DNA from: Saccoglossus kowalevskii
Lineage: Eukaryota > Hemichordata > Enteropneusta > Harrimaniidae
Direction: 5' to 3'
NCBI RefSeq assembly: GCF_000003605.2
Contig: NW_003134364.1
Location: 133,324 to 147,763 of the forward strand
DNA length: 14,440 nt
In this document: positions 1 through 7,725 of the stretch, piece by piece
Position numbering within the stretch: position 1 is the stretch's first letter
Layout: every line of letters starts with the position of its first letter
Position numbers and translations under genes: made by a program
The notes under the pieces: generated by a model
What the model saw: only the letters and a program-made list of their open reading frames with translations
What the model was told of the DNA's origin: nothing
Databases searched by the model: none

Positions 1-2438
1 CTGTTTGATCTGTTAGAGATCATAGTTTTTGTCTTTTCCGTGTTAACAGTTAGATGCCATTTTTTAGTGTATATTGATAAATTATCAAGGCAAGTTTGTA
101 ATCCTGTTTTCGATTCAGAAAGTATTACAAGATCGTCAGCATACATTATACAGTTAATAGGTGTATTTTGTAGTTTGGGTGGGTCTCATCTAGGTTTATT
201 AAGAACATCAGGTAAATCGTTTATGAAAATATTGAATAGGGTTGGGCTTAAGTTACAGTCCTGTTTTACTCCCACCCTTGAAGTGAAGTGTTCAGTTAAT
301 CCCTCTTTGCTCTTAACTTTATATTTTACCTTACTATACATATTTTATATAATTTTATAGATTTTACCTGATAATCCAAGTTTTAACAATTTAATATACA
401 ACCCATGATGCCAGACACTGTCGAAGGCCTTTTTTAGGTCAACAAAGCACGCATATATTTTATTTGTATTTTTACTATTATTTTTTTGTATTTTAATATT
501 TTCTTTGTTATTGACAATGCTACTATGATAAAGATATTTGTTAATTATTGTCTTAAGAATGTAGATATTGTCTGTTGTGCGTCGATCTTTTCGGAATCCG
601 AATTGCTTGTTTGAAAGTATGTTCTTTTTCTCTAAGAATGTGGTTAGTCTAATGTTTAGAATGCTTGTAAATAATTTGCCAAGGCAATGCCTTTATAGTT
701 AGATGGGTTGGATTTGGAACCGGATTTGTGGATTGGTATAAAAAATTGGAATCTGGAAAGTGGTTTGAATTAAAAATTATATTAAAAAGCTTATGTATGG
801 CTTTCAGTAAGTTGCCTTGGCTGTGTTTTAGCATTACATTGCATATTTTATCTTGACTCGAAGCTTTATTATTTTTCAACAGGTTAATCCCTTTTAAAAT
901 TTCATCTTTTAGAAATGGACCGTTCAAGTCAGAATTAAACGCCATGTTTTCTTCTTTAATTCAATAGTTAAATCATCACTGTGGGATGTGGAATTTGCAT
1001 TAAATAACTTTTTAAAATATGATAGCCATTCAACTGGTTTTATATTGTTATTACACTCGTTGTGCGATTCTTCATTATTCATTTCATGCAATGTTTTCCA
1101 GAATTCAGAAGGGTTTTCTTTTGAGGTTTCAAGTTGGTTTAGTAGTAGAGCTTTTTTTTGTTTTTTCTTCTCTTTGATGTTTTTTTTTTTTTTTTTTTGA
1201 ACAGTTTTCTTGTTTGGAAGAAACGACCACGTATATTTAGGTTTTGGGGAAATTTTTCCAGCAAATTTGAAAGGCTTCTCAGCTCTTTTCTGATGGACCA
1301 ACAATCTTGATCAAACCAACTTTTCTTTTTTTTCTTCTTTTTTTTCTTTATTTTGGGGGTGATTTTTTTTAGACATCTGTCGGCAATGGAGGTGATTAAA
1401 TTTTCAAAGTCAATAATTGCCTTGTCTGTATCATTGTCACTATAGGATCTGTTAAGATAATATTCAATATCACTGTTATGTAATAGCTGTGATGTTTCAA
1501 AATTCTGTTTTGCCTGGTTATCCCATATATATTTAGATGGCAGGGGGTCTAATATATTTGTTTTTGATGTTTTATTTATTTTGAGAAGACTATCTTTTAT
1601 TGCGTGTATGGACAATGTTATTAAACAATGGTCTGAGATTAATGAGAGACCATGTACTTTAAAGTAATTATTTTTTTCAAATAATGGTTAGAAGTAATAG
1701 CAAATCAATGGTACCTCTTGGTGTGTGGCATATGTATTTACCTATTGAATCACCCACACTTCTACCGTTTAAAATGATTAGGTTGCAGTCTATGCATAAT
1801 TGAATTAGTTTCCTGCCGAATTTGTTTACACTGTATGATGAGTGGACGGACATCCATGTTATTTCGTTTCCGAAAATTGTCATTGATATAATGAGTTGGT
1901 AGGGGAGATGCTGGTTTTTACTGTCATCGACTACATCATCTAAGTTGCCAATTCTACTATTAAAATCCCCTAATAGGATGATGTCACCTTCAGATGAGAA
2001 TTTTAAGACGTCTTTTTCCAAGAGACTAAATAGGTCAAGATCTTTGTTTTTATAAATAAAGGAATTTTCAGGGGGGAATGTAAATACAACCAACAAATAA
2101 GTGTTTGAGTATTGCTTTGTTGATTTTGCACCAAATAAAGTTATTTGTACAGCCTTTGATTTCAGTGAGATGTTTTTTTATACCTATTTCTAAATAAAAC
2201 AGCAACCCCTCCCCTCTGTTTTTTAGGGTTTTTAACACATTCATTTCTGTCATGGCGAATCATGTCAAAATCATCTAAACACTTAACTACCTGGTAAACT
2301 AAAACTACTGCAACTGCTGAGCCATGTTTCTTGAACACACACGATGTCAAATGACGTGATGTGTTTTCTGAAATCAATATCTTGCGATTTGTTGCTCAAG
2401 CCATTAATATTCCAACTGCCCAGCCTGATGTTAGACAT
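1..2438 (-). pseudogene. LINE ORF2 remnant: APE-type endonuclease and reverse transcriptase, C-terminus outside the window
   Basis: The start at ATG 2438-2436 (MSNIRLGSWNINGL) fits the usual beginning of an endonuclease-exonuclease-phosphatase domain. Its blocks are WNINGL (2397-2414), QETWL (2319-2333), GDFNSR (1953-1970) and SDH (1628-1636). A linker with a typical WFDQDC motif and lysine runs follows (about 1615-1000). RT fingers begin at LNGPFLKDEILKGINLLKNN (about 930-870). Motif A is FVDLKKAFD (420-446) and motif C is YADD (132-143), both in one frame. Together these would nick target DNA and prime reverse transcription. Frameshifts are seen near 2300, at the G6 run 2071-2076, near 1677, near 955 and around 655-665. 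An in-frame TGA lies at 186-188. The usual QG before CxLSP reads QD (258-260). The copy is inactive and its thumb and tail are beyond position 1. Confidence 0.88.
1180..1198. repeat. 19-base poly-T run (poly-A on the LINE sense strand)
   Basis: Nineteen consecutive T on the plus strand. On the LINE sense strand it reads AAA codons inside the lysine-rich linker between endonuclease and RT. A second, interrupted T-rich tract at about 1320-1350 gives a further lysine run. Such tracts slip readily and may account for nearby frameshifts. Confidence 0.9.
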
Positions 2439-2700
2439 TTTGTAAATAACAGTTGGAAAAAGGAAAAAAGGTAAGCTGCATATAATAATAATAAAAAAGA
2501 ATAAACTGAAAATGCAGCTGATACAAAAACAATTTTAAAAAATTAAGATTTGAAGAAAAAAAACGATGAGTAAGTACTACAGTGAATATTCAGTTAGTAA
2601 CTTGGGGCAATGGAGAAAAACTTGCCTATGTATATATCCAAAATAAGTATGATAGATGAAATACCTTGTCTTGTCATTTACTTGTACATTGGCTTTTGAC
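2439..2700 (-). other. LINE spacer between ORF1 and ORF2
   Basis: About 260 bases between the ORF1 stop and the first ORF2 methionine, AT-rich, with no conserved protein motif seen. The ORF2 frame stays open upstream of the chosen methionine until a TAA near 2536. ORF2 could therefore start slightly earlier, but no endonuclease homology is visible before MSNIRLGSWN. Confidence 0.6.
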
Positions 2701-4650
2701 TTAGAATGAGTTCACAAAGTCTATAAATTTCATGAATTTTGAAAACACATTGTCGCTATCTTGACTTTCTGGAACGATGTTTTGAAATCTTTGATAATTT
2801 GGGCGGTGAGGGCGCTCTGTCGTTGGACGAGATGGTTTGGAGCGAGGAGGTGGCCGCCAGCTATTATTTCTTCCATTCTTCTCTTTATAGTGGTAATTAT
2901 GCTCCCGATGCTGGTTTTCAGAGGTGTTGCCTGGTGTAGAAGTAATGACATTACGATGTTTTCGAGTTTCCTGCTTTACGTCTTGTACTAGCGAGCTACG
3001 CCTTTAATGTTGATATGTATGCCGTCACTTTCATACTCGCTGATAGGTCGTCATGTTTAACGATGGTTACATTCTTGTACTTTACTGTCTTGTCTGATAA
3101 CATTGTGTTAAATTCTCGTATCTTTTTTATTTGTCATTGTATCATTGTTATGACGTTCGAGTACTTCGGAAATAAAGATGTGTGAATTCGGCATGTTGGT
3201 TGTTGTAATATCAATGAGGCGAGAAAAAGTTGTTGACACATTCTAGTGGGGATATACCATCCTTCAGGTCGTTTGTACCGACGTGATAGACGACAGTGTC
3301 GACGGAGGATGACGTGATTCCGCCCATCTTTTCAATGACCTCTGTGGTGGTGTACATCTTGATATGTTCGACTGAAGTACGAGGAAACATTTTAGATGCT
3401 ACTATACGACGAGTGATGGAATCCCCGTCTATTAATTTCTTGATTTCTGTTTTGCTTGTTAGTGTTTTCAGTGCGATTACCTCTAATAGGTTTCTGACGT
3501 AGATTTGGGATTGCTGGGAGCGCGAACTTGTTTGTCAGTAGGGTCTTTGTATTTGTGTTGTTTATTTTCGGTAGTCTCTTCAGTTTCCGGGGTTAAACCA
3601 TTCGTGACTGGACTTTGAGAATTATTTGGTATATCTATGACGGTTGTCTCTATTTGCTGGTCTACTGTGTGCTTCATTGTGGGAGCGGTTGGCTGCTGCA
3701 TAGCTAGTAAACTATCTTTAATTTGATCTAGTTCTTGATTGTGGCTAATTTGCATTTTCGTTATTGTTGAGTGGAAGTCGGCTTCGATGATTAATAACTT
3801 TTCGCGGTACTGTTTATGCATTTCTTTTCTGACTTCGTCAATTTGGTTTTTCACAAAGATTTCCATTCTTGCAAGACTGTTATCCAACTCAGTGTGAACT
3901 GCCGCTTGGGTGGCCATTGATTTTGAACAGATTACGTCGTGTCTTTCAGCTTGTCGATTTCAGGTGTAGTGTTTGCGTTGTTGCTGATTACTGTTGATTC
4001 CAACTCGTGTAATTTGTTGACAAAAATGCGTTTTTCTTCGTTGTTAACATCTACAATCTCGGTATATTTATCCTCTAGTAGTGAGATACTTGTTTCAAGT
4101 TTCTGTGTACTTTCATTTGCACGCTTTATATGGTCCGTGGTTATTGAGGTAGCTGGGTTTTGACGTGCCGGAGTAGAGTTCAAAGCTGTCAGTAGGGACT
4201 GTCCAAAAGTATCTTTTTCAGACGCGCGATTTTTTCCGCTATTCTTGGATTCTTTTTTGCCTGGAGTTGTGTACAGCTGGTGTAATTTTGTTTCCGTTAC
4301 ATCGTCGATATAATCTTCATCACAAGTACAAGTATTTATAACGTCCGCTGGATGGTGTCCGTCACTGAGTTTAGCGTCGTAGTTACCAAAAAAAACCTCT
4401 GCGTCTGACAAATTATCAAAACTTTGAAGAGATGACTTGGGTATTTATCAACGCTTGCGTGGCATTCTTCCCAAGACGTAAATATACCAGTCGATCTTCC
4501 TTTCTTGACAACATAAAACTTACTATTTTTACCTTTCTTTGTCTTTGTCTTTCTCGAAGTTCTTTGTTCTGTCTTGTCCTCAATAGCGTCACTGTCGTAT
4601 ACGAACATTGGATCGCGTAGCTCTTTCCTCATTCTTTTTACTTCTTCCAT
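2701..4650 (-). pseudogene. LINE ORF1 remnant: RNase H1-type hybrid-binding domain, coiled coil, SGNH hydrolase, basic tail
   Basis: The frame opens with MEEVKRMRKEL at 4650. Residues about 44-90 match the RNase H1 N-terminal (Cauli_VI/viroplasmin) hybrid-binding domain: FYVVKKGRSTGIF, then SWEECHASVDKYPSHLFK. The domain ends as SFDNLSDAEVFF after a one-base frameshift near 4423. Next come a Ser/Asn/Lys-rich stretch and two long heptad-like helices (about 4100-3940 and 3915-3700). An SGNH/GDSL hydrolase domain follows, with the Ser block GDSITRR (3418-3426), the Asn block VGTND (3268-3279) and the Asp-His block DGIH (3015-3026). A tail rich in Arg, Pro and Asn ends at TAA 2701-2703. Further frameshifts lie near 3935, 3505, 3230, 3130 and 3000-3025. 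ORF1 proteins normally bind element RNA; here the hybrid-binding fold and basic tail would suit that. The coding history is clear, but the copy is not translatable as one protein. Confidence 0.82.
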
Positions 4651-4784
4651 ATTTAGTCAGGATGTGATAAACAACTTTACGGAACTGTTTAGGGAGAATA
4701 CTTGATTGTAGATGTCCAAGTTACTAACTAAATTTGAGAAACTTACGGAGCGATGTTAATAACCATCTTCCAAGATGGCTTCCG
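4651..4784 (-). promoter_or_regulatory. Probable LINE 5' UTR with a CCAAGATGG-type inverted repeat
   Basis: Sequence upstream of the ORF1 start. At 4763-4778 a 7-bp inverted repeat (CCATCTT, two bases, AAGATGG) contains CCAAGATGG, which resembles the YY1 core AAGATGG. YY1 sites at the 5' end are known for mammalian L1 elements. A role here is only inferred from position. Confidence 0.3.
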
Positions 4785-4822
4785 TAATAATAATAATATT
4801 ATATTATAATTGTATTATAATG
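4785..4822. repeat. Short TAA/AT-rich simple repeat
   Basis: Four TAA units followed by an almost pure A/T stretch. It lies immediately outside the last sequence assigned to the LINE and may be flanking host DNA or the junction itself. Confidence 0.6.
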
Positions 4823-4927
4823 TGTACTAGTACCCTTTATTCAACAACCTTCGCCCACTGCGATCGTCGGGAAAAGTCCACACGCTGGTGTGTGGTCGAT
4901 CGACAATCTCATTCCAATGTAGAATCC

Positions 4928-5293
4928 CTAGGAATGAAACGCGGTGCGCATGTCATGAAAACAAATGTTGAAGCTTTCCACGTTACTGGTATCGAGGCCG
5001 TGGACGTAGCGTTTTTCTAAATAACACAATTTTGATAAATGATCGAAAGGGATTCTTTTTACCGCCATGGATTCACCGTGCTGGTTGGTAATATGTTTTA
5101 TTTCCGGCTCGTAGTGAGGATGATTATTAAGTACGGACAGAGTAATTGCTCGGCCAAGTTTTGCCGTGACTGCGTTTCGGGTCCAATGGATACTATCAGT
5201 GGATATTGCCAGTAGTCGAACGCAATCGACTGTGTCAGACGAATATATATAAATATTCAGTGCATGCTGGAAGATGTCTTCAAGGTATTTCCG
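4928..5293 (-). pseudogene. Unidentified open frame of 121 codons without a clear start
   Basis: A continuous frame runs from just after a TAA at 5294-5296 to a TAG at 4928-4930. The composition is that of an ordinary folded protein, for example LNNHPHYEPEIKHITNQHGE and SMAVKRIPFDHLSKLCYLEK. There is no good initiator methionine at its head. A possible splice acceptor (TCTTCCAG) lies near 5270, so this could be a 3' exon. After the TAG the frame stays open for about 28 more codons (GFYIGMRLSIDHTP), so the stop could also be a lesion in a longer old sequence. The segment looks less AT-rich than its flanks, as coding DNA in this window does. I do not recognise the family. It could be a mobile-element fragment, a host exon or a chance frame. 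Confidence 0.35.
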
Positions 5294-6459
5294 TTAACAA
5301 CCAGTTTTTATTTTGCGGCCTACTTTAAGAAATTAGGAGCTGCAATAAAACCAACTATAGAAACCAGATAGGCATTTAAACAATTTAAAAAGGCACACAA
5401 TTCGAAATAAACTTCTGTACCAAAAACGTTTCAAAAAGCATTTAAAAATGTGTAAACTTTACAATGCACACAGAAGAAAGTGTAACATATCCTCGTTAGT
5501 AACAATGGAAACCTCATATACAGGGATGTACAATATATGTACATAGAGGTTGTAACCATAAACAATTCATTGACAATGGACAGGAAATACTATACCTGGC
5601 TCATTCTGTTGACCTAACTGTAACAATGGGAAAGCTTTGTATTAACATGACAACTCATATCTTCCATCTTCCATCTCAGTAAATTGTGAATATACATACC
5701 TTTTGTTTATAAGCTACTGCTATTGATGAAGTCTTCTGAATATTACATATTTTCATGTAATTTATTTCAAGTTATTTATAAGTTTTGAGTTTTAAAAGTA
5801 CATTATTTTTAATTATCATTTAAGAAATTAAGTGTTTTATTCCATTGTTATTTTTTTCAAAATACATGTGCTGAGAATTTATTCTGGAGATCAGCTCTGA
5901 AAAAGTTTGAAAGGTTTTCTATGATAGCTTTCCATCATTAACTGAATTATCTCATGTGAATAATAAAATTCGTCAGTTTATGAATTTCACTTATGAAATT
6001 GTTTTCTCATAACAAAAATCTTTTGCCCAGATAACTACACATGTAGTCGCTTCTCACTTGGTGTGTTAAGATGATTGTGATCATGGTCATGTATATACGC
6101 ATTTACATTTACGCATTCTTGTATTTGAATAGACCAGCATAGTTTGGAATTTTTTTTAGTTTGTCAAAAAGATAGCCTGTAGCCGCGAAAGAAATCTTTA
6201 TTTTCTCTGCTCCGATGTCTGTGAACGACCTCAATTCAAGTTCAAAATTGCGTGGGAACCTCGTTGATACTTTGTAGCAAGTTCCACTATAAATGTAAAC
6301 AATGTCGTCGCTGATGATAAAGTTGTGTGGTAACAAACATGGCGTCAGGCGTGACATGAACTCCATAGAAATTTGCGATATAGTTGAAGATTTTTCTGTG
6401 GAAGAATGGGCAGACTTGTAGTAGTTGAAAATGAACTAGCAATTGTTCAGCGCTCCTTT
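5294..6459. other. AT-rich intergenic stretch without recognised genes
   Basis: Low-complexity, AT-rich DNA with many stops in all frames. A minus-strand frame of about 110 codons spans roughly 6440-6109 but has no recognisable motif. No RNA gene or repeat unit was found by eye. Confidence 0.5.
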
Positions 6460-6522
6460 TGTACATGTGGTGGCGAAGAAACAAAAAGCATCATGATTGC
6501 ATGTGACGACGACTACGGGTGT
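6460..6522 (+). pseudogene. Possible PHD-finger fragment
   Basis: The plus frame reads CTCGGEETKSIMIACDDDYGC. This resembles the first half of a PHD finger (CxC, spacer, MIxCD, xC), but the expected WFH and later Cys pairs do not follow in any frame I could join. The surrounding frame is open from 6406 to 6669. It may be a relic of a PHD-bearing gene or mobile element, or coincidence. Confidence 0.2.
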
Positions 6523-7569
6523 ACAAGGTTGACGGCGAAAACTATACCATATCGCACCAATAATCGCGATTTTCGACAACCGCTCGCCAGTGGTTTACAA
6601 AAGCCGAGGATGCAAAGATTCTATAAAAAGTTAAATATTTTTGCGGAATTCTGTGGATCATATAAATAAAGTGTTTCAAAAGCTGACTCGTCAGAGAGCA
6701 TAAAATATGGTCAATCTTCAACTACAAAGGGATTAAATGTCCAAGTGTCTAGTTAATAGACTTATTTTCCGTCAGTGCTCTTTCTTTTTTTACCTCCATG
6801 CACTGACCAATTTCTTTGATCTATCTGTTTTGCCGCCGATTATTTTGAAGTAATAAATAAACATTGATGTTTACTTCTAATTACGCTTAAGATCATAATC
6901 GCGTAGCTGGGTGATCCCTAAATCTGTTTACACTGTGCATTCGACAGTTCTCGGAGTCGGTCGGCACATTCGGGTCACGTGACATCTCCGTCTGAGCAAA
7001 GATTGTTAGTACATACATGTTGTAACCTTGTAATGGAGTATTATATACCTCAAACATACATCTGTCCGGTATAATGACAATTTTAGGTAATCTCCTCAGA
7101 TGATTGTAGATTAGCGCCTAGTGGGGATCTCTGGTCTCTTCCGCGATTTCTCCAGTTCTCGTTATTTACTTACTTGTCTTGTTTAAACTCGTTGACAATA
7201 TAACTATGATTGCATTATGAGTAACATGTTATAATCACAAATCGAGAAGACTTTGCACAACTAGTCAAAGAATATTAGTATTCAGTTTGACTATATGACG
7301 TCATGTTGCAATCAATATTTCGAACAATAAAACAAAAAGACATACACTTATGAGCTGTCATAGCCAGTGGTACACACTTGTATAATGGGCAGTGCGTCAA
7401 TTAAAATCACGTGATTACAAAAAAACTTGCAATTTATTAAGGAAATGAGGCGATGATTAATTCATTCATTTGGCCGCCCGGGCTAGACATCAGTCGAATT
7501 TATGAATACAAGCGATAGACTAATTACATTTAAATATTCATGAATAATACATAATGTCGCACACAATGC
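6523..7569. other. Intergenic stretch, presumed upstream region of the protease gene
   Basis: No convincing coding frame. It includes a perfect 12-bp palindrome with an E-box core, AATCACGTGATT, at 7405-7416, which could be a transcription-factor site. Nothing else is recognised. Confidence 0.45.
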
Positions 7570-7576
7570 TTTATAG
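7570..7576 (+). promoter_or_regulatory. Weak TATA-like box
   Basis: TTTATAG lies 57 bases before the proposed start codon of the protease gene, a spacing that would allow a short 5' leader. The motif is weak and the region is AT-rich, so this is tentative. Confidence 0.15.
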
Positions 7577-7632
7577 GGTTAGTTTCAACCAAAGGTGTTC
7601 ACAGTAAGAATTGGGATACGATAACAGTGACG

Positions 7633-7725
7633 ATGGCATTTTCCAGAGTGCTTACGAGACGGGTAGATGTGATATGGGCTTTGATATTCTTGAATGTAAT
7701 CGCAACAGTCTTCTCTGAAACTAAC
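7633..7725 (+). CDS. Exon 1: signal peptide
   Basis: Encodes 31 residues beginning MAFSRVLTRRVDVIWALIFL. Two arginines precede a hydrophobic core (VIWALIFLNVIATVF), with likely cleavage near VFS/ET. It ends in phase 0 at a strong donor, GTGAGT. An in-frame GTG lies two codons upstream, but ATG at 7633 is the natural start. The next exon joins in frame at 8514 after a good pyrimidine tract (TTTTCGTCATTTCAG). Confidence 0.75.

Larger units (their letters stand above)
1..4784 (-). mobile_element. Degraded non-LTR (LINE) retrotransposon, minus strand, 3' end outside the window
   Basis: The minus strand carries, in 5' to 3' order, an ORF1-like protein, an APE-type endonuclease and a reverse transcriptase, which is the layout of a two-ORF LINE. 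Many one-base frameshifts and at least one in-frame stop show an old, inactive copy. The 5' boundary is not proven. It is placed near 4784 because a short AT-rich TAA-type repeat begins at 4785 and coding-like LINE sequence ends at 4650. The 3' UTR, tail and target-site duplication would lie to the left of position 1. An esterase domain in ORF1 is known from CR1-like and L2-like LINEs, so that broad group is the best guess, but the clade is not settled by eye. Confidence 0.9.

Noticed and set aside
40-360. Plus-strand frame of about 106 codons
   Set aside because: It is the antisense shadow of the LINE RT motifs on the minus strand.
4775-5020. Plus-strand frame starting MASVIIIILYY
   Set aside because: Starts in the AT-rich repeat, has no motif, and overlaps the better minus-strand frame.
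6109-6442. Minus-strand frame of about 110 codons containing MEFMSRLTP
   Set aside because: No recognised motif, no partner exons found, and AT-rich surroundings; kept only as a remark.
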